From Schlesneria paludicola DSM 18645 (lineage in GTDB: Bacteria; Planctomycetota; Planctomycetia; Planctomycetales; Planctomycetaceae), in NCBI GenBank assembly GCA_945862235.1, contig CAMAYU010000002.1, positions 1 through 64,000 on the forward strand: a stretch of 64,000 nt of DNA, in the 5' to 3' direction. Shown piece by piece: positions 1 to 7,759 of this stretch. A program made the position numbers and the translations under genes. Within the stretch, counting starts at the first letter, position 1, and each line of letters begins with the position of its first letter. The notes beneath the pieces were generated by a model that was not told the origin of the DNA, did not search any database, and saw only the letters and a list, made by a program, of their open reading frames with translations.

Positions 1-552
1 CAGGTGAATCCCCTGTTCCTCGTCGAGCTCGTTATTCGCCCGAACAATACACGGTTCGCCGACGCGGCTCTTGAAGGTCGGACCCGGCCACATGCCGTCA
101 TACCCCATGATCGGCGTGTTGACACCGGCAATAATCTGTTGCACCCCGCGTTTCATGCACAAGTCGTAGAACTTCATCGGGAACAGTTCGTAGGCCGATC
201 GATCGAAACCGTTTCCGCCGAAATACTCGGGAGCGATTCCGTGGAAGACATCGCCCGGAACGAAGCCCGCAGGCGGAGTGCCCACGCTGAGCGGCTGCTT
301 GATGGGAGGGATCGGCAGGTTCTGAGTAAATGGCACGAACTTAAATGGCGTCGTCGGGCCATTGCCAGCGCCCAACTTTGCGGTCGCATCAGTTTCTCCG
401 CCCCCTCCGCCCTTGCCGCCCTTGGCCGCGATCGATTCGTGACTGCCGACTCCCACAAAAGCCGTTGCCGCCAGAGCTGATGCTCCAAGCCGAAGAGCGT
501 CTCTGCGCGACACGGGCCGCTTTTCATTTTCGTTCGATCCAGACCTAGCCAT
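1..552 (-). CDS. Multicopper oxidase, N-terminal part (runs off window)
   Basis: The frame is open from a start codon at 552 down to base 1, giving 184 residues with no stop, so the C-terminal part lies outside the window. Residues 15-35 form a twin-arginine export signal (SRRDALRLG followed by an Ala-rich hydrophobic stretch), so the protein should be folded and loaded with metal before export. A Gly/Lys-rich linker follows. Near residue 150 is YDGMWPGPTFKSRVGEP, which matches the first cupredoxin domain of multicopper oxidases, just before the first His ligands; the window ends at IHL. Bilirubin-oxidase/CotA-like enzymes and copper nitrite reductase-like proteins share this region, so the substrate cannot be told. 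Start choice: it is the only ATG that places the RR motif near the N-terminus. Confidence 0.8.
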   Translation of the reverse strand, partial: MARSGSNENEKRPVSRRDALRLGASALAATAFVGVGSHESIAAKGGKGGGGGETDATAKLGAGNGPTTPFKFVPFTQNLPIPPIKQPLSVGTPPAGFVPGDVFHGIAPEYFGGNGFDRSAYELFPMKFYDLCMKRGVQQIIAGVNTPIMGYDGMWPGPTFKSRVGEPCIVRANNELDEEQGIHL

Positions 553-610
553 GTTAAGACTCATTCCTTGCGATGTTTCTATATCACTCTTGTTTAAGTA
601 CGTCGTGGCC

Positions 611-706
611 CGACACACTGGGCGCCCGACAAACTGGGCGCCCGACACACTGGGCGCCCAACAAACTAGGCGCCCGACAAACTGGGCGCTCGACACACTG
701 GGCAAT
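611..706. repeat. Tandem 16-bp repeat, six units
   Basis: Six head-to-tail units of consensus CGACAMACTGGGCGCC start at 611, 627, 643, 659, 675 and 691; the last is partly degenerate. Each unit contains GGGCGCCC-type dyad symmetry across the junction. The array lies 60 bp upstream of the multicopper oxidase start, so it falls in its promoter/leader region. Nothing suggests CRISPR: there are no spacers. Confidence 0.9.
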
Positions 707-789
707 ATAAGAGGGGGGTGATCGAGAAACTCCATCATTTTCGAATGGTAATCACAAAAAATGGCGGGTCATTCCGTGTCAGGTTTTTA

Positions 790-854
790 TATGCCGCTTG
801 GCGCGATTATCTGTGTCACATTTCAATATGCGCGATGGCGCGAATATCTGTGTC
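790..854. repeat. Imperfect 28-bp direct repeat in long intergenic region
   Basis: Copies at 790-817 and 827-854 share TATGC, GGCGCGA and TATCTGTGTC with a few substitutions. The surrounding stretch 707-1160 shows no recognisable gene: the short open frames there have no family resemblance. The DNA is slightly more AT-rich than the neighbouring genes. Confidence 0.6.
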
Positions 855-1160
855 TGTGGCAAATTGGCAACGTCGGGGCAGGCGGCCTCGCACCACGCCG
901 GTTGCCCTAAACGATTTCCACGTATAGATTTCCGCCGTATTGCGATTAGGTGTGACCTTCAATCAACAGCGGCTGTTCTCGAACACAGGATGTGTTGAGA
1001 GACCACGGTTCCGATGAACGGTCCGACTTCACGGTCAACACCCACAGCGACGGCGACGGAAGCGGCGGCCGACGGATTATCACCCGTCAGCATGACACGA
1101 TGCGTTTGATGCCCGCACGGTGCAGCGCGGCCAGAGCGTGCTTTGCATTGGCTCTAGGGA

Positions 1161-1305
1161 GCGGGGCCGCAATCACTTCCCGAACTCAAACTTGTGTGGC
1201 TGGGGTCGGCGCTTCGCCGCCCCCAGATTGGGGGGGCATCCCGCTTCGCTGGGGGCCGCGACGCGCCGACCCCAGTCACACTCGGGAAGTGATTGCGGCC
1301 CCGTT
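1161..1305. repeat. Long inverted repeat upstream of ispD
   Basis: Outer arms are GGGGCCGCAATCACTTCCCGA (near 1163-1183) and its complement near 1282-1303. Inner arms TGGGGTCGGCGC (1201-1212) and GCGCCGACCCCA (1263-1274) extend the hairpin. It ends about 50 bp before the ispD start and could form a stem-loop of roughly 145 nt. It belongs to the palindromic repeat class that is abundant in this window. Confidence 0.8.
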
Positions 1306-1357
1306 CCTAAACAACGAAACCTCATCAACTCAAGTTGACCGACCACGAGGATGCACC

Positions 1358-2122
1358 ATGCCCAAGTTCGCTGTCATATTGCCTGCCGCTGGCAAGAGCA
1401 GTCGGTTTGCCGCTCAACAATCGAATCTGTTCGTGGCCGAGCAGTCGAAGAAAAAAGTCTTCGTCGAGTTGAAGGGGCGACCGGTCTGGGTTCGCACGGC
1501 CGACGCCTTCGTCAATCGCGACGACGTGGTCCAGACGATTCTTGTCGTCTCGCCCGAGGATATTGGATGGTTTAAGGAAAAGTTTCGCCCGAACCTCGCG
1601 TTCATGGAGATCGAGATCGTGGCGGGCGGAGCCGAGCGAGCCGATTCAGTCTGCAATGCTCTCGCGCGGGTTCGCGCCGACGTGGACTTCGTCGCCGTCC
1701 ACGATGCGGCTCGGCCGCTGATCGCCAAGGCGTGGATCGACCGCGTCTTCCGCGCGGCCGAACAGCACGGAGCCGCGTTACTCGCGACGCCCGTGACCAG
1801 CACGCTCAAGCGTGTCGATGCGAGCGGTCAAATCGAGGAGACCGTCTCACGAGCCAAGCTCTGGGCCGCTCAAACACCGCAGGTCTTTCGGCGACAACTG
1901 TTGCTCGATGCCTACGCGCAGCGCGGCACGTCGCAGCCGACCGACGAAGCACAACTCATCGAACAGTTCGGCCATGCAGTCCATGTCGTCGAAGGCTCGC
2001 CGCTAAACATCAAGCTCACCAACCACGACGACTTCCGCATGGCCGAGTTCCTGCTCGAGGCACTCCCCAAAGAGAAGCTCCCCAGCTTCCTGCATCCATT
2101 CGCTGATGAACGGTTTGAGTGA
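1358..2122 (+). CDS. ispD: 2-C-methyl-D-erythritol 4-phosphate cytidylyltransferase (IspD)
   Basis: This 254-residue protein transfers CMP from CTP to methylerythritol phosphate, the third step of the non-mevalonate isoprenoid pathway. The nucleotide-binding N-terminus ILPAAGKSSRF carries the family's AAGxGxR-type signature. VHDAARPL (central) and AQTPQVF plus TDEAQLIE (C-terminal third) are the other diagnostic IspD motifs, and NIKLTNHDDF closes the domain. Length fits single-domain IspD (about 230-250). The frame stays open upstream to 992, but those residues run through a palindromic repeat and resemble nothing, so the ATG at 1358 was chosen. It stands alone, convergent with the epimerase downstream. 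Confidence 0.93.
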   Translation: MPKFAVILPAAGKSSRFAAQQSNLFVAEQSKKKVFVELKGRPVWVRTADAFVNRDDVVQTILVVSPEDIGWFKEKFRPNLAFMEIEIVAGGAERADSVCNALARVRADVDFVAVHDAARPLIAKAWIDRVFRAAEQHGAALLATPVTSTLKRVDASGQIEETVSRAKLWAAQTPQVFRRQLLLDAYAQRGTSQPTDEAQLIEQFGHAVHVVEGSPLNIKLTNHDDFRMAEFLLEALPKEKLPSFLHPFADERFE

Positions 2123-2154
2123 CGCCGAGGGAGCGACATTGCGAGGCGGTTTGT

Positions 2155-3519
2155 TCACGTCCCCAGCAAGTGCCGCAGCGATCCTTCCAGCGTTGGAAAC
2201 TGGAATTGGTAGCCCGACTCGCTCAATCGGTTCGGCATCACGCGGGCGCTGCCGAGCAACAGGTCGTTGGCCATCTCACCCAACGCCAACCGCGCAGCCC
2301 ACCCGGGCATCGGTAGGATCGTCGGGCGACCGAGGACTCGGCCGAGCGTCTTCGTTAAGTCGTAGTTCGTGGCGGGATTCGGTGCCGTCGCATTGACGGG
2401 GCCAGACATCCGATCATTCATCAGGCAGTGATGGATCGAGCCGACCACGTCATCAATCGCGATCCAGCTCCAGAACTGGCGGCCGCTCCCCACGACTCCT
2501 CCTGCCCCGAACCTGAACGGAGTCAGCATTGCGGCCAAGCCCCCCCCCTTCGTGCTCAGGACCACGCCGATCCGCAGGTTGACGACGCGAATCCCCATCG
2601 CGCGCGCCGGTTCGGTCGCCGCTTCCCAGTCACGACAGAGATCAGCAAGAAAGCCCGTTCCCGCTTGGGCCGATTCGTTCAACAGGTCGGCTCCGCGATC
2701 GCCGTAGAAACCGATGGCCGAGGCGCAGACCAGCGTCTTCGGCGGGCGTTGCAACTGCGCGAGCGATTCACACAGCAACTTCGTCCCTTCGATCCGGCTG
2801 CTGCGCAGTCGGGCTTTGACCTTCTCGCTCCAGCGCGCACCCGCAATGTTCTCTCCCGCCAAATGCACGACGGCATCGAGTCCTTCGAGTCGCGCCTTGG
2901 GGAGGTCGCCACGCTCGGGCGTCCATGAGATATCGTTCGGCTCGGTCGGGTTTGATCGTGTGAGACGATAGACATCGTGACCGCCCGTGGTCAGAAACGG
3001 ACAGAGCACCGAACCGATCAGCCCCGTCGCACCCGTCACTAGTACTTTCATTGTCGGTCGTCCTTCATAAGGGGCCTGTGCCCGGATGTCGTTCATTGTG
3101 GTGGTGTGCTGATAGCGAAACGTCAGTTCCAGCTTGTGCCTCACAAACCGTCCGCCACAGCCGCGGCCCAATTTTCCCGGCGGCAGAACATACTCGATGT
3201 GATCTTGCAATTCGCACGACTGCGCGGTGAGCGGCGAGATTCTATGCGTGTGCTCGAAATCAGCAAACGGACCGCCGACCCGCACGTCCTGAAACCGCCG
3301 TCCCGGCACGAAACGCGATGCTCAGCGATCCAACGCTTCGTAAAGGGCCAATTCGCACTTGCCGCTCTACCCGCGCCCGGTCCTCAAACCCGCCCGTGTG
3401 AGACACCCGTTTGATCTGCTCCCACGGAGGGACGAGCCGCTGAAAAGCACCGGGCCGAGCGTGCCAATTGAAGCTTCGGCCGATGCAGGGAGAGCCACCC
3501 GACATTGGAAGATTTCCAT
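2155..3519 (-). pseudogene. SRPBCC-epimerase fusion (TIGR01777 family), three apparent frameshifts
   Basis: The C-terminal 300 residues, from MKVLVTGATGLIG onward, are an intact SDR-type sugar-nucleotide epimerase of the TIGR01777/YfcH family, with a Rossmann GATGLIG motif, VHLAGENIAG, the YGDRG active-site region and a C-terminal DUF1731-like part. Ahead of it is a polyketide-cyclase-like SRPBCC domain, but its pieces fall in three reading frames: MEIFQCRVALPASAEA, then FNWHARPGAFQRLVPPWE to QVRIGP, then KRWIAEHR, then FVPGRRFQDVRVGGPF. Each jump is a missing base at a coding-strand T run (plus-strand A runs at 3471-3472, 3342-3344 and 3311-3313). Adding one T at each restores a continuous fusion. 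Either the gene is decaying or the assembly has homopolymer errors. Start near 3519 (or 3531). Confidence 0.8.
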
Positions 3520-3580
3520 GAGAGAGAACATTCTTTGTGCGAATACCGAGGATCGTCATTGAAGCCTTGTACGGCCCAAA

Positions 3581-3682
3581 CAGCCTCGTTGAACCGCGCA
3601 GGCCACGTGCCGCGCGAATGCGGCAACACGGCCTCCAACGACGCTAAACGCGCGGGCCATTGCCCACGCGGTTAAACGAAGC
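3581..3682. repeat. Palindromic repeat, GTTTAACCGCG family
   Basis: CCTCGTTGAACCGCGCAGG near 3583 faces CCCACGCGGTTAAACGA near 3663-3679. Related, better-preserved copies lie at 9145-9183 and 58994-59096. It sits between the convergent-to-divergent pair of epimerase start and sigma factor stop, with the sigma gene ending at 3718. Confidence 0.65.
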
Positions 3683-3717
3683 AAACCTGTTTACAGGAGG
3701 CCGCGTGAAGTATGCCG

Positions 3718-4779
3718 TCACTCGATCCCACTCACTTGGGCGAACCCCTGCAACTTTTCCAGAGACGCGATCACGATCTGGCGGACTCGTTCTTTACTGA
3801 GGCCCATCAGGGTCGCGATGTCATGCAGGCTTTGTCCTTGAGGCTGGCCGTCGAGTCCGAACCGCGCGGCGACGACGAACCGCTCGCGTTCCGATAGTTG
3901 AGACAGCAGCCGTTGCACGGCTTCAACGTGGTGAGCCGCCTGCCGTTCGTCGTCTTCGGGATAAACGCGGTTATCGACGAGACGACTGGTCCAACGATCG
4001 TCTTCGCCGACCGCTGAGTCGAACCGCGATTGGCGTCGCTTCAAGAACCGGAACATTTGGTTGCGAACGGCCCACGTCGCATACGTGCTGAAGCGATTGC
4101 CGAGGCTGATGTCGAACAGTTCGACCGACCGAATCAGCGGCAGTGTCCCTTCGCTGATGAGTTCCGACATCTGGTCGATCGCGCCCGGTTGTTTCACCCC
4201 CGACAGCTTCTTTGACAGAGCCACCACGAGCCGCAGATTGCTCCGCACGATCTGGTTCCTCACGTCGTTTGCCTCACGCAGGCCGGACTCGATTCGTTCG
4301 ACGAGTGCCTCATCGGGGCGGTTCAAGCTCAACCGCCGACGGTTCTGTTCCGCGTGCCACTTCAGGAAGTTCATTCGCGAGAACAGATAAACCTCTTCCT
4401 CGATCGACAGCAGCGGCATCTCGACCATCGCCGAGACAAACGCCAAGCCGGGTTCGAGCTTGGTCGCGTGTTGAGTCTGGTCGAGTGAAGCCGGTCGCAA
4501 CGCGGCGAGCCTCGCGGTGGAATTGCCTTCGTGAAAGAGCGGGTGATCGACGAACGCAATCTCACGCTCGACCCAGTCTCGCACGCGAGCCAACAACTCC
4601 GGGGAGCGGCGTTGCCGTGACGGACATCGAGTCGGCTTCAACTCCGCTCCGGGAACGCCGAGAGGTCGAGTCACGATCATGGTTTTTGCGGTTCGAGGCG
4701 TCGCCTCTGGTTGATTCGCCCCTGTGCGAAGCGATGTGGTCAGTGTCCGATCAGCCCGACGGCAGGTCGTGGTCATCAT
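3718..4779 (-). CDS. Sigma-70 family RNA polymerase sigma factor
   Basis: 353 residues. Region 2 spans roughly residues 190-265: NQIVRSNLRLVVALSKK (2.1), a variant of the core-binding segment, LISEGTLPLIRSVELFD, then FSTYATWAVRNQMFRFLKRR (2.3-2.4). Region 4 is at about 290-350: LSERERFVVAARFGL, then a helix-turn-helix LHDIATLMGLSKERVRQI for -35 recognition. The linker between them is only about 30 residues, so a normal region 3 is missing. The first 100 residues are poorly conserved. GGGAG five bases before ATG at 4779 supports the long start; an internal Met near 4680 is the alternative. No anti-sigma gene is adjacent, so the regulon is unknown. It looks like a planctomycete-type alternative sigma factor. 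Confidence 0.85.
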   Translation of the reverse strand: MMTTTCRRADRTLTTSLRTGANQPEATPRTAKTMIVTRPLGVPGAELKPTRCPSRQRRSPELLARVRDWVEREIAFVDHPLFHEGNSTARLAALRPASLDQTQHATKLEPGLAFVSAMVEMPLLSIEEEVYLFSRMNFLKWHAEQNRRRLSLNRPDEALVERIESGLREANDVRNQIVRSNLRLVVALSKKLSGVKQPGAIDQMSELISEGTLPLIRSVELFDISLGNRFSTYATWAVRNQMFRFLKRRQSRFDSAVGEDDRWTSRLVDNRVYPEDDERQAAHHVEAVQRLLSQLSERERFVVAARFGLDGQPQGQSLHDIATLMGLSKERVRQIVIASLEKLQGFAQVSGIE

Positions 4780-4949
4780 GCTTGCTCCCGAGTAATCCGC
4801 CTCCGTGGCGGAAGTGCCAGTGTTGATCGAAGTGGAGACCGCAGAAGCCTGCTGGAGATTAACGGGCTCGCAGTCAGGACTTTTGGAAGTGAGGCCTCAA
4901 CCGACCATCGGGTAATTGGGTCAGATTGAATGGCACGCGTCCGATTTCA

Positions 4950-5044
4950 TTCGGAGCGGGGGGCGTGAGGCACCCTGGTACTTGGGCGTCAGCCCGCTAC
5001 CCAACCCGCGAAATGCCAAGGGGCTTACGCCGCCCCGCTCCGAA
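4950..5044. repeat. Inverted repeat between sigma factor and DUF1501 gene
   Basis: TTCGGAGCGGGGGGCGT (4950-4966) pairs with ACGCCGCCCCGCTCCGAA (near 5027-5044); internal GGCTTACGCC/GGGCGTCAGCCC pieces resemble the family at 14302 and 38409. The 450-bp gap 4780-5233 otherwise shows no gene. Confidence 0.65.
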
Positions 5045-5233
5045 AAGGCGAGAGGGCTTACGCCCGAGAATCACGTTGCTCGCACAGATGCCGCATCAAA
5101 CTGACCCGCCACGAACCATCGGTTGGTGTTGTTTCGTTTCTCACTCTCGATACCATCTCGGGCCGATAAGACTTTCCAGTCCAAACTCACGCGGAGGGAA
5201 ATCTCCGCTTGGTCACTAGCTGAGGGACAATCA

Positions 5234-6661
5234 ATGAACCGTCCAACGAACACCGCGTCTGATCCGACCGCCATGTTTTCTCGCCGCCAGATGTTGCAGG
5301 CGGCGGGAATCGGGGCCTTGCCGATGGGGATGCCCGGCATGGTCGCGGCGGGAGTCGATCCGCGACGCGGCCTCGGCAAGGGAGCCGCGAAAAAGTCGTG
5401 CATCTTTATTTTGTTGTGTGGTGGGCCGAGTCACATCGACACGTGGGATTTGAAGCCGGACGCCCCCGACACGATTCGCGGGCCGTACTCACCGATCGCG
5501 ACGGCGGTGCCGGGGATGAACATCAACGAGATGCACACTCGGCTGGCGAAGCTGACCGACCACATCACGCTGATCAGGTCGATGACGCATGTCGGCAACA
5601 TCAGCAACCACTTCGACGCGATGCACCATCTGCTGAGCGGTCAGGCGGAGGCCCCGCTCGACGCACCTTACATCGGATCGATCCTGTCGCGGGCACGTCC
5701 GGACGATCGCAGCATCGCGCCGTATGTCTGGCTGATCAAATGCGTCGGCGATCCCGTCTTCTGCGCGGTCAACATCGGGAACGGCGGGCATCTCGGCATG
5801 ATGCACAGCCCGTTGTTTGTCGGCTCCGCGACGAATCATCCGGCGATGGAGAAGTTCACGCCGCCGGATGAATTGATCGCCGCAGTCACGACCGGCCGAA
5901 TGCAAGATCGCCGCCGGTTGCTCAACGGACTCAGTCCTTCGGCGGACGATGTCGCACGGCACCGAGCGACCACCGACTGGCAGGAGCTTCACGGCCGAGC
6001 CTTCGATTTGACGAGCGGCTCGGAAGGACGCGAACCGTTTGAATTGCATCGCGAACCCCAAGCGGTGCGAGACCGCTACGGAATGCACCCGCTCGGACAG
6101 AACTTATTACTCGCGCGACGACTGATCGAGTCGGGCGTCGGCTTCGTCACGGTCAATGGCTGGACCGGCCCGTCTCCAAACGGCGGCGGCGGACCTCCCG
6201 CCTCAAGCTGGGACATGCACGGCGGCGAGATGGGCATGGGCAACGCCTTCGGCAGCGGATCGTACGGCATGGGCTGGTGTCTCCCTTGTCTTGACGAAGG
6301 TCTGTCCGCACTGCTGACCGATCTGCACGATCGCGGCATCCTAGAAAACACGATGGTGGTCGTCACCGGTGAGTTCGGTCGCACGCCGAACATCAACCAG
6401 AACGGCGCGGCCAACCCCGGTCGCCAACATTGGCCCGCCTGCTTCTCGACGATCGTCGCCGGCGGCGGCATTCGCGGCGGTCGAGTCTACGGTGAGACCG
6501 ACAAGCACGGTGCCTATGTGAAGGATCGCCCCGTTCGTCCCCAAGACCTCGGTGCCACGATCTTCCATTCGCTGGGCGTTCCGCTGGACATGCGACTCGG
6601 AAGAGATGGCTTCACCCGCCCGCTCTCGACCGGAGAACCGCTGCTCGATCTGTTCGGGTAA
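5234..6661 (+). CDS. DUF1501 secreted protein (sulfatase/alkaline phosphatase-fold)
   Basis: 475 residues. The N-terminus has a Tat-type signal, FSRRQMLQAAGIGALPMGMPG, at residues 15-35. DUF1501 hallmarks follow: CIFILLCGGPSHIDTWDLKPDAPD, then a metal-site-like TLIRSMTH and N-x-x-S-N-HFDAMHHLLSG, and the C-terminal VVVTGEFGRTPNIN with GRQHWPACFSTIVAGGGIRGG. The fold is related to alkaline phosphatase/sulfatase, but the reaction is unknown for the family. In planctomycetes these genes normally travel with DUF1549/DUF1553 genes; here they are 35 kb apart. Start: GAGGGA seven bases before ATG 5234, which also places the RR signal correctly; the frame is open upstream to 5123. Confidence 0.9.
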   Translation: MNRPTNTASDPTAMFSRRQMLQAAGIGALPMGMPGMVAAGVDPRRGLGKGAAKKSCIFILLCGGPSHIDTWDLKPDAPDTIRGPYSPIATAVPGMNINEMHTRLAKLTDHITLIRSMTHVGNISNHFDAMHHLLSGQAEAPLDAPYIGSILSRARPDDRSIAPYVWLIKCVGDPVFCAVNIGNGGHLGMMHSPLFVGSATNHPAMEKFTPPDELIAAVTTGRMQDRRRLLNGLSPSADDVARHRATTDWQELHGRAFDLTSGSEGREPFELHREPQAVRDRYGMHPLGQNLLLARRLIESGVGFVTVNGWTGPSPNGGGGPPASSWDMHGGEMGMGNAFGSGSYGMGWCLPCLDEGLSALLTDLHDRGILENTMVVVTGEFGRTPNINQNGAANPGRQHWPACFSTIVAGGGIRGGRVYGETDKHGAYVKDRPVRPQDLGATIFHSLGVPLDMRLGRDGFTRPLSTGEPLLDLFG

Positions 6662-6710
6662 TCCGGCGGACTCCGGTTGCGTGAGAGTGAGTGTGTGTTG
6701 AGGGATCGAC

Positions 6711-7424
6711 GTGCTTGAGTTGATGAACTTTCTGATGCCGACGCGATTGCTTCAGCCGCTGCTGAAGCCGATCGTCCGGTTGTTTCTGGGCTTCGTCGCC
6801 ATCCCGATTTTTCGGCTGTTTGTGCGCCGCGTCGTCAAGGTGCAGGAACTCGATGAGGAACTGGAGAAAGATCTCGAACAATGGTTTCGCGGGACGCTGC
6901 TGCTGTTGCTCGCGACGAAGAACATGGAGTCACTCGTCTTCAGTTGGGTGAGTCAAGAGGTTCGCGATCAACGCGATCTGTTGTTCATGGCGGGACGGCT
7001 ATTGTTGGCAATCGGCGTGATCGAAGGGATGCCAGACCAATCCTTGTTCGCGCTGATCTATCCCGGCCCGCAGGCTCCGAAAATCGAACGCGGCCGCGTG
7101 GTCTGGAGCCTCGTTCGCTATTTGCCTCAACTTCTGAAGGGCTTGGCCTGCCAACATCTCAACCGGTCGTCACCCGTCTTCGCGATACTCACCGTGATTT
7201 ATTCGGGTGAGATCGGCTGGATTTGCTATGGGATGGCGATCGGGCAATACCTGTTGATCGGCCTCGTGACCTCGAAGGACAAAGCGTTGAACGTCCTCCA
7301 AAAGTTCGACGAAGCCGTCGATCTCCAACGCCACCAACTGGAAGCCGAACTCGAACTCCACGCCGCCGCCCGACAATCCGCCGCCGCCAAATTGCACGAA
7401 CACGATCATCACGGTGGGATGTGA
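6711..7424 (+). CDS. Membrane protein of unknown function, His-rich tail
   Basis: 237 residues starting with GTG; AGGGA lies about six bases upstream, and ATG 6723 is an alternative. The N-terminus is hydrophobic (residues 10-40), followed by the charged helix VVKVQELDEELEKDLEQW. Further hydrophobic segments lie around residues 60-75, 95-115 and 160-190. After a coiled-coil-like Glu/Leu-rich stretch the protein ends in HEHDHHGGM, a possible metal-binding tail. I do not recognise the family. It begins 50 bp after the DUF1501 gene on the same strand and may be co-transcribed with it. Confidence 0.7.
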   Translation: MLELMNFLMPTRLLQPLLKPIVRLFLGFVAIPIFRLFVRRVVKVQELDEELEKDLEQWFRGTLLLLLATKNMESLVFSWVSQEVRDQRDLLFMAGRLLLAIGVIEGMPDQSLFALIYPGPQAPKIERGRVVWSLVRYLPQLLKGLACQHLNRSSPVFAILTVIYSGEIGWICYGMAIGQYLLIGLVTSKDKALNVLQKFDEAVDLQRHQLEAELELHAAARQSAAAKLHEHDHHGGM

Positions 7425-7449
7425 CGCGAGTGTCGAGATCTGACGGCCG

Positions 7450-7704
7450 GGCGCACACCACCCCGAAGCGTGAGCGAGGAATGGCGTTTCCGACAGAATT
7501 CGCAGCCGTAGTCCGGGCCCCTTGGTCCGGACGAGACCTCGCGCAGGCGAGCAACAGTATGCTCTGCAATCGCAGCGCATCGTCCGGACCAAGGGGGCCG
7601 GACTACGGCCTCAATTCGTCTGATTTCGACTTTTGTCGGAAACGTCAGGAATGGCTGGTCGGTCTCAGTCTCGTCCTCGCTCACGCTTCGGGTTAGTGTG
7701 CGTC
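7450..7704. repeat. Nested inverted repeat of about 255 bp
   Basis: Outer arms: CGCACACCACCCCGAAGCGTGAGCGAGGA-like DNA at 7453-7479 and its complement at 7676-7704. Middle: GGCGTTTCCGACA and TGTCGGAAACG-like. Inner: GCCGTAGTCCGG...TCCGGACGA (7505-7534) against the complement at 7579-7608. The whole gap between the two flanking genes is essentially one very large hairpin. The outer sequence (ACCCGAAGCGTGAGCGAGG) recurs at 17104, 29899 and 49287. Confidence 0.85.
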
Positions 7705-7759
7705 CGACGAATCCAGACACTCGCCGCATCCCTCATCACTGCATTCTTTGGAACACTTC

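Noticed and set aside
611-706. CRISPR array
   Set aside because: Repeats are directly adjacent with no unique spacers, and no cas genes are near.
992-1357. N-terminal extension of IspD
   Set aside because: The added 122 residues run through an inverted repeat and match no protein; the conserved IspD start is at 1358.
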